DNA of 64,000 nucleotides from Uranotaenia lowii. Taxonomy: Eukaryota > Arthropoda > Insecta > Diptera > Culicidae. The notes under the pieces were generated by a model. It was not told the DNA's origin. It saw nothing but the letters and a program-made list of their open reading frames with translations, and ran no database searches. How positions within the stretch are numbered: the stretch's first letter is position 1; every line of letters begins with the position of its first letter. The stretch lies in the NCBI RefSeq assembly GCF_029784155.1, contig NC_073693.1:310845304-310909303 (forward strand). The letters are read 5' to 3'. The position numbers and the translations under genes are program-made. Positions 32,820 through 42,700 of the stretch are shown here, piece by piece.

Positions 32820-35790
32820 GCTGAACAATTTTCAGTTTGCTTACAAAAAAGGTATGTCAACGGTTACGGCCTTACATACTTTAACACAAAAACTAGAAAA
32901 GACCCTAGAGGCAAAAGAAATAGCACTCGCTTCTTTTCTAGACATTGAAGGGGCATTCGACAACGCATCTCACACAGGCTTCCGAAAAGTACAGCTTTGT
33001 TATGACAGCTTTTTTCTTGCCAAATAAACTGTCTCGGTTTTCTTTACCACTCGGTTCGCTGCTGTACCGCCGGTAACGAATCGTAATGCTTCGTCTACAT
33101 CGCACACGTGCGAGAACCCAGGCTGTATCTGAACAATCGGCTCAAAGCATGCGTTGCCGAAAATGTTGTGCTTTAAGCTGTAGCGAACCCAACCGACAGT
33201 TCGGTTTTCATCCCTTCATGCCTCCTGTTCCGAAAATAATTTCATCCTAACTGTCTGCTGGGCGTGACAGTTTTGGGCAGGACTGTCACGGGTGACTGTC
33301 GTGCCCATACCGTACCCATGCCCGATCGTATGCGCTGCTGCTCGGTTCGAATAGATCGATCGAGCCATCTATTCGCACCGAGCAGCTGCATACGATAGGC
33401 GCGTAACGCGGTGCCGGTACAGGTTAGGCGAAAAGGGAAGGGGAGGGTGATTGGGGTGATCACCACCCGCAGTAGCTTCAAGCAAAAGGAAAATACGTTC
33501 GTTCGAAATTAACTCGGCCCGAGCGAATCTCAGCTACAGTCGGACGGAGTAAGTAGTACTGTCATGCGAAATTCAACGCATTGAAAACTGTCACGAAGAT
33601 TTTCCCAAAACTGTCACGGAGCTTAAAAAACTTTCATACCCACGAACAAACTCTCGCATGAGGTAAAACAAGGCATCGCTGTACATCGCACGACCGCTCC
33701 TTTTAAAACTGTCGGGGAAGAAATATTCGGGAAGCTTTCATCGAGGTGCACGTGCGAGGTTCGCAAGAATACTGTCGTTCGCCAGTACTTTTCGGAAGCC
33801 TGATCTCACAGTTCAATCGAAACAGCTATGAAAAGACGAGGATGCCACTCGGCAATTGTTAACTGGACTAGTAGCATGCTTATAAATAGAAACATCTATG
33901 CAAGTTTGGGAGGACTTACAATCAAAACCACTCCAACAAAGGGATGTCCCTAAGGTGGGGTTCTATCACCGTTGTTGTGGTAATTTATCGTGGACGACCT
34001 CCTAAACAAACTTGTATCTATGGGTTTCGAAGTTATTGGCTTTGCAGACGACGTAGTAATAATAGTTCGGGGAAAATACGAGAATGTGTTGTCAAACAGA
34101 ATGCAATCTGCACTTAACTACGCACTATTCTGGTGCAGGGAAGAGGGACTGAACATTAACCCTTCCAAAACTACTGTGATAGCATTCACTACGAGACGAA
34201 AAACTGCACTAAAACCACTAACATTAGACGGGGAAGTGCTAAACTTCGAATCACAGGTGAAATATTTAGGCATCATACTAGATTCAAAGCTATCATGGAA
34301 TCCGCAGATAGAGCATGTAATAGCCAAGGCTACAATAGCTCTATGGGTTTTGCTTCAAAAAGTAGGGAAAAAAAATGGGCACTAAGGCCGAGAATTATCC
34401 ATTGAATATTTACAGCTATAATAAGACCCAAAATCTCGTATGCTTCTTTAGTGTGGCGGACCAAAACTGTGCAAGCTACGGCCCGGAAGAAACTAGCGAA
34501 GCTTTAAAGAATAGCAACCCTAGCTATAACTGGCGCTATGCGAAGCACATCAAACGAGGCTCTGAATGCACTACTAAATATCCTGCCACTACATCAATTT
34601 ATTGAGTTAGAGGCAGAACGTAGTGCCTTGAGACTCTCCAAAAACAAAACTCTCTATGCGGGGGATCTTACAGGACACCTAAAAATCTTGAAGATATTTA
34701 AAATTAACTCACTCATTGTAAAGAACGATGACTGGATGGAACCCGTTTTCAATCTAGACATACCATACAATGTAACTATCAACGATAGGGCCGTGTGGGA
34801 GTCAGGTGGACCTGCGGTTCCTTCCAGATCGATAAAATTCTTTACTGATGGATCAAAAATGGATAATAGAACTGGGGCAGGGGTGTTCGGACCTAGACTC
34901 AGGATCTCAATTCCGATGGGAAACTGGCCATCAGTATTCCAAGCAGAAGTTCAAGCAATTCTAGAATGCACTTTTGCCTGTTTGAAAAGAGGATACAGAT
35001 ACACAAATATCTATATTCTCTGACAGCCAGGCCGCTCTCCGGGCACTATGTACGTTCACATGTTACTCCAAACTACTATGGGAGTGTATTGTTGCACTAA
35101 GAAACCTGGCGATACGGAACAGAGTATTTTTATTCTGGGTTCCAGGCCACTGCGGTATCCTAGGGAACGAAGAAGCAGACCAGCTAGCTAGGGAAGGATC
35201 TCAGGGCCTGTTAATTGGACCTGAACCTTTCTGCGGAGTATCGAGGAGTGCCTTGAATATGGAACTCAAGAACTGGGAAAGCACCACTATTGTCTCCAAT
35301 TGGAGAACAGCAGAGGGAGCAGCTCAGGCGAAAAGATTCATTGGACCAAGCGCACGACTCTCCAAAAACATGTTGAACCTAAGTAAGCATGAGTTAAGTA
35401 CTTACACAGGTCGCTTGACCGGACATTGTCCAACAAAACAACATCTCAAACTGATAAACATTATTCAAAACGATGACTGCCGGTTCTGCGGGCTCGAAAA
35501 AGAAACTTCAGAGCATCTTCTACGCAACTGCTGCGCCCTCCTAAATAGGAGAGAGCGTGTACTTGGGGCAAAGTTAATAAGCGCACAAGAAATATGGTTG
35601 CCTATCAGCCCTAAGAAGGTTATATCATACATCTTTGATATCATACCGATTGTGATAAAATGCTTAGTCAGCAATCAACTGTCACTTCAACCCATAGTGC
35701 AAGTGAACCTGATAGCATATATTAACGCGAGGTAATTACCACAATAGATCAACTACTGGTCGCAGTGGGCTCTCCCCTACAAGGAAAAAA
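32820..35790 (+). pseudogene. LINE with RT, RNase H and C-terminal Cys/His motif, broken and interrupted
   Basis: The plus-strand order is: an RT fragment with FAYKKGMSTVTALHTL and FLDIEGAFDNASH up to 32966; an 828-bp hAT-type insertion; RT with GFADDVVIIV at about 34024-34075; a connecting region; RNase H with FTDGSKM, AEVQAI and SDSQAALRAL plus WVPGHCGILGNEEADQLA; and a C-terminal CRFCGLEKETSEHLL motif, with the stop at 35733-35735. At least two frameshifts and stops are evident (near 34370 in an A run, and near 35020). An A-rich tail lies at about 35783-35790. RNase H suggests an I/LOA/R1-type group. The 5' end is truncated. Confidence 0.85.
32975..33802. mobile_element. Non-autonomous hAT-type element, 828 bp, TSD ATCTCACA
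   Basis: The inverted ends are CAGGCTTCCGAAAAGTAC and its complement. ATCTCACA occurs at 32967-32974 and 33803-33810, an 8-bp duplication characteristic of hAT. Removing the element rejoins the LINE frame (DNASH | SSIETAMKRR). It has higher GC than its surroundings, ACTGTCACG-type words, and an internal hairpin of about 30-bp arms at about 33322-33398. No transposase was seen. Confidence 0.85.
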
Positions 35791-35791
35791 A

Positions 35792-36200
35792 ATCTAATGA
35801 GGGCCGCGTAGGCCTGCGGGCTTAACAGGAAACCAGCTCCTCGTTCCCGAGTAGCGTGTTCTCCTCGTATGCCAGAGTAAAGCAGTACTTGCCCGGGCTG
35901 TGTCTTGTGTTCTCCAGTGTTAGGCCAACGGACTTCGCTCAGTCCCAATATCTCTAGCTTGAGGCGGCTAGCTGCTCTAGCAAGTTCAGCCAGTTTACCT
36001 GGCTGGACAAGGGTCAAAACATTTCAAGTTCCTATTCTAGTCCGTGTTTTCATGCTAAAAGCCGCTGCCAAAGTCCCAATTCGGTTATTTCTTCTCTCAG
36101 TTCCCTAACAATTTTATAAATCGGGAGCAGTAGGTTGTTAACCTAAGGTCCCTATCCCGCGATGGGGCTGCCATCTTGGACTTAGCTGGCGGGAGCCGCA
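35792..36200 (-). pseudogene. LINE 5' fragment: 5' UTR and start of endonuclease domain
   Basis: The minus-strand translation gives an APE-type endonuclease beginning with RIGT, a stop where Trp is expected, then NVLTLVQPGKLAEL, LEILGLSEVRWPNTGEHKT and GFLLSPQAYAALI. The following domain is missing. Upstream (36110-36200) is GC-richer and consistent with a LINE 5' UTR. It is the same craniofacial-type group as 31573-32715 and may be a separated piece of a related copy. Confidence 0.8.
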
Positions 36201-36249
36201 GATATCTAGATACTAAAAAATTATTAATAAGACTTAAATTTGCTGAGCG

Positions 36250-38001
36250 CAGATCTTTTTTTTTTGTGATGATCCTCTAGGCCCATTTGGGTCCTTTTTC
36301 CACCCCAACAGCCTCTTTAGAAATTAGAGGGACATTTTATCCTTAGGATAATTTTATATTACATTGAATTTTCTTTTTCTGTACGACTTGTTTCGTCTTA
36401 CTCCCGCGTATGTCCATCACCGTACAATTTTCTATCTGAATCTTCGTCAGATTTCCATCATTTTCATCATATGATCCTTGTCAGGATTTGTAATATTTTC
36501 AGACAGTCTGTTTGATGTATTGTATTGCCATTTTCTTGAAAGTGTTTATGTTCACACTATTCTTTATGCTTGTCGGAAGATTGTTGAACATTTTTAATCC
36601 GTTGTAGAAAAGAGAGCGTTTGCTCATCATTTTTTTAATATTCGGCAGTCTGAAGCCTTGTGCTCTTCTTGTGTTATATCTGTTAATGTCGATTCCGTAT
36701 TTCTGGCCATCCATTAGATCAGGGGTCGGGGAGCTTTTTGAATCATTACCCCAAAACATTTTTTACATTTTTTACCAAAAAAATTTACATTTTTTACGAA
36801 GAGCAAAAAAACGAAATCGATTTTTTTTCAGCATCTTCATATCATGCACCAACAAATTGCTTAATGAAAATATACACTTTTCACTAACAAAATATTCACT
36901 GTTACCCCCAAGAATTTCACTTTTACCCCATTTGGGGTAATTTACCCCGGTTCACCGACCGCTGCATTAGATAGTATGGTAGCATTCCATATTTCATCTT
37001 ATATATAAATACTAAACTGATATATGCAATTCTTTGTTTCACTGACAACCATTGAAGAATATCGAGCATTAAAACACTGGGAGTGTATCGATTACATCAA
37101 ATCACTACTCGCACAATTTTATTTTGTATTCTTTGTAGTCGATTTGTTTGTGTGTCAGATGCGTGAAGCAATATTGTAGCGCAATAATCAAAATGTGGCA
37201 TGATCACAGATTTAACATAAAATTATTTTTGACCAGAAAGTCATATGATGCCAATTCGGCAAAGTATGCCATATTTTTTGGCGATTTTCTTGATTGTATA
37301 GTCAATATGTGAAGCTGAATTTCTTCTCGTCAACTTGACCTGGCGCACTCTTTCGATGGCACAACCATCAATCAGCAATTCTGGGCATACTCTTATTTTG
37401 CGATTACCGATAACCATCCAGTTCGTTTTATTAAGATTCAGACACAATTTTTTATGTTATAAAAACTCAGAAATATTTTTCAAATCAGCATTTGCTTCTA
37501 GGATAACGAGTTCTAAGTCATTACCACTCCAGTAGTAGACTGAATCATCTGCAAACAGTTTGAGACGACCATAACGTAGACAGTTTTTCATGTCGTAGAT
37601 GTACAATATGAATAACAAGGGACCCAGAACACTTCCTTGGGGGACACCTAGATTATTTTCTCTATATCGGGAATACGATGTTCCATATTTTGTGCTTTGC
37701 ATTCTACTGTTCAGGTAGTCTTTAAACAAGTTTAATACCGTTCAGCAACTGTTTAACTATCGTTTTCAATATTGATCTTCCAACTACTGAGTATCAAGTT
37801 CACTGCAGACTCCGTTGAATGCTGTTTTCTGAATCCAGATTGCTCGTTAATCAATATTCTGACTCAATAAAACGTAGACACTGTTTTTCAACTGCTAACT
37901 CTAGCACCTTTTTTGTAATTCCAACATGTTTATCGGACGATATAATTTAGCCTCTCGTGCATTTTTCTTTTTTTCAATCGGAACAACAGTCGAATTCTTC
38001 C
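36250..38001 (-). pseudogene. Jockey/CR1-like LINE (RT C-terminal half and 3' UTR), interrupted
   Basis: The minus-strand RT includes WKNSTVVPIEKKKNARE and YRPINML near 38000-37930, GVPQGSVLGPLLFILYIYD and LFADDSVYYWS at about 37660-37540, then LNLNKTNWMVIGNRKIR and a C-terminal block SLFYNGLKMFNNLPTSIKN (36620-36560), with the stop near 36499. The 3' UTR ends in a T run on the plus strand at about 36250-36260, i.e. a poly(A) tail. It is interrupted at 36720-36964 by a hAT MITE and at 38010-40257 by a composite hAT insertion; coding similarity resumes at 40266 (AEIKSST). Several frameshifts are present. Confidence 0.85.
36720..36964. mobile_element. hAT-type MITE, 245 bp, TSD CATTAGAT
   Basis: The ends CAGGGGTCGGGGAGC and GTTCACCGACCGCTG are imperfect inverted repeats starting CAG. 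CATTAGAT is duplicated at 36712-36719 and 36965-36972. It lies in the C-terminal part of the minus-strand LINE. Confidence 0.85.
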
Positions 38002-38009
38002 ATGTAGAA
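38002..38009. repeat. Outer 8-bp target duplication ATGTAGAA (left)
   Basis: ATGTAGAA precedes the first hAT end at 38010 and recurs at 40258-40265 directly after the last hAT end. The two inner flanks (GCTTAGAT after 39482 and GTCTAACA before 40044) do not match each other. Confidence 0.8.
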
Positions 38010-38693
38010 CAGGCATGTCAAACTGGGGGTTTGCGGGCCGCATGCGGCCCGCACCTTTGGTCAACGCGGCCCGCGTAGCCCCTTCTTAAATTGTCACAAA
38101 AAAAACACCACTGATTTTTAAAATATTATTGTAAAATATTACTGCAAAAAACTAAAGTTGAATGTAACATTTTCAACTAAATGTAAATGTTTTTCGATGT
38201 TCAAATTTCCTCTCAGAAAAAACACGCGTAACATTGTTGCTCTGAACCACAGTTTGAGGTGATTCCCGCTTCCGTGTAAGATTGTGTGTAAACATTTATA
38301 GCGTAAACAACATAAATATCTTCCAAGTATAAACATTATTCATCGTAAAAAAGAAATTTTATCCGTTCCCGTGGCTTGAATCATCACCAGTTTTCGACAT
38401 TTTTGGAAGACATTGGACATGAACTCGATTGTGTTCCCTTCTACACAGAAGTACGCTGACTTTCCTGCCACAAAATATTAAAAAGATTTTTTTTTGATAC
38501 GAGGGGAAATATTATTATTTTTGCAAATGAAAGGTTAACCTGTTGAACATTTTCAAGCAGACGACTGAGTTCAGGATTTGGAATTTGCCGTTGATCTCAC
38601 TAGCCACCTGCGAGATTTGAACTTAAAACTTCAAGGAAAAGAAAAAAAAATCATAACTGCTTGTGATGATTTAAAAAACTTTCAAGCGAAGTT

Positions 38694-39074
38694 ATGGTTA
38701 TGGATCAACCAAATTTCCAAGGAAACCCTTGGCATTTCTCTACGTGTCAAGAACTGAAAAGATCAAATGAGGCTGCATCATATGGTAAATACCTACTTCA
38801 ACTAGAATCGTTACTAGATGCATTCAAAAGCCGTTTTTGTAACTTTAATTCATACGAGCAAGAATTTTCGTTGTTTATATCTCCCTTTTCGTTTACTCCT
38901 GAAAATGCAGCTGATAATTTGCACCTAGAATTGATAGACTTACAATGCGATTTTTTATTAAAAATGAAATACATTGAAGTGGCTGTACCAATATTTTATA
39001 GCTTATGCAGCTTAGCATTTTATGATATTAATAAACTAGTATCTCAGAAAAGGTGTCAAGCATCAGGACAATAG
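38694..39074 (+). pseudogene. hAT transposase fragment
   Basis: This 126-residue frame matches the dimerisation-region style of hAT transposases related to GTF2IRD2 and ZBED5 proteins. The order is a leucine-rich LQLESLLDAFKSRF segment, a hydrophobic FSLFISPFSFTPENA block, then LELIDLQCDFLLKMKYIEV. The catalytic N-terminal portion is not recovered. It is a remnant of the element it lies in, not a host gene. Confidence 0.75.
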
Positions 39075-39250
39075 ATATAATGCATTATAATATAAGAATG
39101 TTAAACATTAAAAGCTTTAAAAAAATTTTAACGCAAAATTTTATTCCAAGTTTACTCATAACTATATTCCATTCTTTTGTATCTAATCTTCGCGAAACTA
39201 ATATGTTATGTTTTCTAACTGATTTTGAATGCGGCCCTCTACGTCACACA

Positions 39251-39434
39251 TTTTTTTTTTTTTTTTTGAAAAGACATACACCGTCTTAGCCGATTTAGGC
39301 TTTACAGACTGAATAAATGACGTGGACAACTTAAATTAACATTTAACACCCAGTACCGAGATGGGAATCGAACTCATGCCATCAATGGACCAGCGATTAC
39401 CGTCTTACCACGCTAACCACTCGACCACCGAGAC
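39251..39434 (-). mobile_element. tRNA-derived SINE with poly(A) tail
   Basis: The minus strand begins GTCTCGGTGGTCGAGTGG, containing an A box (TGGTCGAGTGGTTAGCG, 39411-39427), and has a B box GAGTTCGATTCCC at 39363-39375. This is the internal pol III promoter of a tRNA gene. A 3' tail of 18 A (plus-strand T at 39251-39268) ends it. It is absent from the deletion derivative at 40044-40257, so it inserted into this hAT copy. Confidence 0.85.
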
Positions 39435-39482
39435 GTACAAATTTAATGCGGCCCGCACACTTAAACGAGTTTGACATGCCTG

Positions 39483-40043
39483 GCTTAGATAAAGGTCAAT
39501 AAAGTTATTTTCGTTGCCGAATTTTTTTTCTCAACGAACTTACTTACAGCTTTCTTATTGTTGATTTTTGCCAAAGTCGCAAAGTTATATTAAAAATAAA
39601 AAGATAAGCACTAGAATTTTGTGTAGGGGAGAAAGAGGATACTTGATCCCTGAGGATACTCGATTCCTTCGCTATATCTTGACACTGGAATGTCTCAAAT
39701 ATCAAATGTTCTAGAAAATGAAAAAATGAAAAAAATATGATAAAAAAAAGTTATTTCAACAAGTCAATCGTAAGATAATAATATGAACATCTAAATGTCA
39801 ATTTTTTTATCCCCAAAATGTATGTTATGGGTTTAATTGATCGAGTCCAAAAAGGTATATTCTTCTTCTGAAATGATCGTGATCATTGATTATCACCAAA
39901 TAACTAATATTCGTCCAAAAACTAATGTTTATCAAGAAATTATCTGTTGAAAAAGACTGAAACAAAATCTTGAAAGTCGCGTCTTAAAGTATGCAAAGGC
40001 TTTAAGATATTAGATAAACTCTAAGAATTGTCATTGTCTAACA
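39483..40043. other. Segment between two hAT copies (561 bp)
   Basis: This is AT-rich sequence without recognised coding content. It contains GAGGATACTTGATCC and GAGGATACTCGATTCC words near 39650. It appears to have moved together with the two hAT copies, because the only 8-bp duplication is outside both of them. Confidence 0.5.
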
Positions 40044-40257
40044 CAGGCATGTCAAACTGGGGGTTCGCGGGCCGCATGCGGCCCGCGTAGCCCCGTTTAA
40101 AATTGTCACAAAAAAAACACCACTGATTTTTATGTAAAATATTACTGCAAAAAAACTAAAGCTGAATGTACCGATTTAACTGGTTTTGGCTGCGGCCCTC
40201 TACGTCATAGAAAATTTTTAATGCGGCCCGCACACCTAAACGAGTTTGACATGCCTG
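40044..40257 (+). mobile_element. hAT deletion derivative (214-bp MITE) of the 38010-39482 element
   Basis: It begins with CAGGCATGTCAAACTGG and ends with AGTTTGACATGCCTG, and both termini align closely with the longer copy. The internal region from about 38165 to 39225 of the longer element is missing. This is how an autonomous-type hAT gives rise to a MITE. Confidence 0.85.
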
Positions 40258-40265
40258 ATGTAGAA

Positions 40266-40310
40266 GATTTGATCTCTGCATCTATCGGTAAAGTAAACGT
40301 TGAATAACAT
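40266..40310 (-). pseudogene. Continuation of the minus-strand LINE beyond the composite insertion
   Basis: Read on the minus strand the sequence encodes PIDAEIKSST. Across the removed insertion and one duplication copy it joins to WKNSTVVPIEKKK, which fits an RT N-terminal region. The exact 5' truncation point is not clear. Confidence 0.5.
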
Positions 40311-40576
40311 ACCTTCCCCTTTTCCCCACACAGTTCACAGGGTTCGGCCAGGGCACCTCCAACATTCTGTGGGGGCTGGTCTTCCTTTTTAAGAGATTTG
40401 ATAATCTGAGGCAACGAAATGGAGACTTAGCCTATTTTGGAATTATAAGTCAGGAAGCGTTCCATAATCTCAAAAGAGAAGTTGTTGCAATTTCGAACGA
40501 CTGTAATTTCATGAAACGGAGAGTTGATGAGTAGCGCCAACCGAAGTTTTAGGCGACTGTTCATGCGAATGGGAAT
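40311..40576. other. Unassigned; possible minus-strand exon at about 40318-40412
   Basis: On the minus strand, CAG precedes a frame encoding IIKSLKKEDQPPQNVGGALA, then EPCELCGEKGK, then a GTATGT donor. GC content is raised. This could be an isolated exon of an unknown gene or a LINE 5' end; nothing adjacent confirms it. Confidence 0.25.
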
Positions 40577-40963
40577 CAAGGTTGCCGAAAAAAAATCTGT
40601 GTTTTTGAGAAAAATAATTATCACTTTCTGTGATTTTACCCAAAAATTCTGTGATGGATTTCTGTGATGTTATTTCCTTGAATTTCATATAAAATTCATG
40701 ATAAATTGGGTCTTTTCACATTTTTGTTGGGAAAAATCAATTACCATTACCAATCTTATCATGCTTTTCTAATTCAAAGTAAGAAATCTAAATTTTTTTT
40801 TAATAAAAAAAAATAATACTTTCAGAAATCTATTCAAATTTTAAAAAATCTGTGAAAACTGTGAAAATTTCAGAATTCTGTGTTCTGAGACACAGATTCT
40901 GTGATGAAAATTTGCTCAAGATTCTGTGAAATTACAGATTTTTCTGTGATTTCGGCAACCTTG
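40577..40963. mobile_element. MITE with CAAGGTTGCCGAAA inverted ends, 387 bp, TSD ATGGGAAT
   Basis: The ends CAAGGTTGCCGAAA and TTTCGGCAACCTTG are inverted. ATGGGAAT is duplicated at 40569-40576 and 40964-40971. The interior is made of TCTGTGAT/TTCTGTG words. The 8-bp duplication suggests hAT mobilisation. Confidence 0.85.
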
Positions 40964-40971
40964 ATGGGAAT

Positions 40972-41649
40972 GCGAATGCGAAGTAATTCATTAGGAGCCA
41001 TGGAACCCTGGAGATCCCCTCAATTGTACTTTCTCTACGACATAAAACTTATATTTCAACGATAGGCTTGTCATCCGGATACATTCGATAACAAAATTAC
41101 CCTTTGGCTCTAAGGGCACTGTATTGAAAAGTCCTAATTCAGACTTATCGAAAACTTCAGGATTTTACGATAATTCAGTAGAATTTACTGAATAGATCAA
41201 AGCTTATATTTTTAAGAGGTCTCGTTTGTTACTTTTAGTTAGTTATTGAGCTTTACAATAGAGACTTCAAGGTATTTACATTAGTGTCTTGAGTTTAAAA
41301 ACGTCATAAGGATTTGGATAAAACTGTCTAACTTTTGCATGAAACCATTTGTAAAACTAACAGTTTGGATCATACATATAAAAACATCTAAACGCAATCG
41401 AATTTTTACTTTTTATTTTTCATCTGAATAATGAAATTTTAGTTTCAGTTGTACAATTATTTATGCTCAAATATTTGAAAAATTTAATTTGAAAAACAAG
41501 TAAACACAACTAACGGTCTGATCCCCCCTGGAGAGCGCGTTGTTCAAGAAATTATTAATTCCCCATTAACGTTATTGTTGTCTGAAGACTGAAAATGATA
41601 CTCCTCAACTGGAGAACGGCGGTGTTGACAGCTGATATTGTTGTATGTA
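40972..41649. other. AT-rich intergenic, nothing recognised
   Basis: No gene, bounded repeat or promoter was recognised in this stretch. Confidence 0.4.
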
Positions 41650-42698
41650 GGGTTAGATGCCCTACTTTGGACCCATTAAGCGGTGGTTTTTAAATAATCA
41701 AGGTTTTCTCACGAATGGACGGGAAATTTATATCCTTCAGGAAGTTCATTTATAAGTCATGATCTTATCTGCAAGTTTCAATGAAAATTTTCAACATACG
41801 TTTCGCCATTATTGAGAGATTGTCAAAGATATGGATGATTTAAATTTCCAACTTTGAACCTACTGTTCCTATTTTGGTACTGGACCGGTTCCTTTCATTG
41901 GACTTAGAACTAAAATTCCTACAAAAAGTTTGATTTTTCGAAAATAAATAAACAAACTTATTGTAAATGTAAACTTAAATCAATTACTATCATAAAATAG
42001 TATTACAGCTTTTTAATATTTCAAAAACTATTATTTCTGTTAAGAATATCACAAACACTTTTATTCCCCGTCAGCTCTATCAGTAAAACGATAGCTGAAA
42101 CTTGATTGTGTTTACTTACTAACATATAGTCTATTTGCGTAAATCTGGCAAAAATGTAAGAAATATTAATATTGGTTCTGAATTATGCCACAACTAAAAA
42201 TTCGCAACATTGTTCATTTGTTGGTTTTGATACAAAGATTTGGTGATGGCAGGTCTAAACATGGAACATCAAAGTCAAAAGTTTCCTATATTTGGACCCT
42301 TTGCAAATTTCCCGAGTTTTCCATTGATTTTCATGAATTTTTGGAAAAATGGGTAGTATGGTTCATATTCTTCATAGTGAAAGTAATTTCCCTTTAAACT
42401 TTGGCTTGGAAAGTAAAAAAATGTGATTTTTCCTTAAACACTCTAATTTCTCAAAACGCGCCCCACTAAATGAGCTGTCTGATTTACCTCTGATGAAGAG
42501 GTACATTCTTAAAAACGTTGAAAATTTTATCAGAAAGACTTTAAATGGCAAAAAACGGTATGGTAGGGTTCAGGAAAAATAAGAGTTCTTTGTGTGCATA
42601 GCAAAATATTTATTTTATGCCAGCAAAATGAATTATTTCCAATTTTCGGCATTTTAGGACTAAAGTAGGCTCTAGGTCCAAAGTAGGAGCACTCACCC
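41650..42698. mobile_element. Probable TIR element, ~1.05 kb, TA-flanked
   Basis: The left end GGGTTAGATGCCCTACTTTG and the right-end complement GGGTGAGTGCTCCTACTTTG form imperfect inverted repeats, extended by GACC. TA flanks both ends (41648-41649 and 42699-42700). There is no transposase. The TA flank is weak evidence on its own. Confidence 0.5.
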
Positions 42699-42700
42699 TA

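Larger units (their letters stand above)
38010..39482 (+). mobile_element. hAT element, 1473 bp, with decayed transposase (GTF2IRD2/ZBED-like)
   Basis: The terminal inverted repeats are CAGGCATGTCAAACT and its complement. Subterminal GCGGGCCGCATGCGGCCCGC words occur near both ends in part. Internal frames on the plus strand resemble the C-terminal half of domesticated-type hAT transposases. The best segment (38694-39071) carries LESLLDAFKSRFCNFNSYEQ, FSLFISPFSF and LHLELIDLQCDFLLKMKY. The frame is broken upstream and downstream. A tRNA-derived SINE is inserted near its right end. Confidence 0.85.

Noticed and set aside
39361..39434. Genuine tRNA gene
   Set aside because: The head has A and B boxes but is followed by a SINE body and poly(A); no intact cloverleaf with acceptor stem was found.
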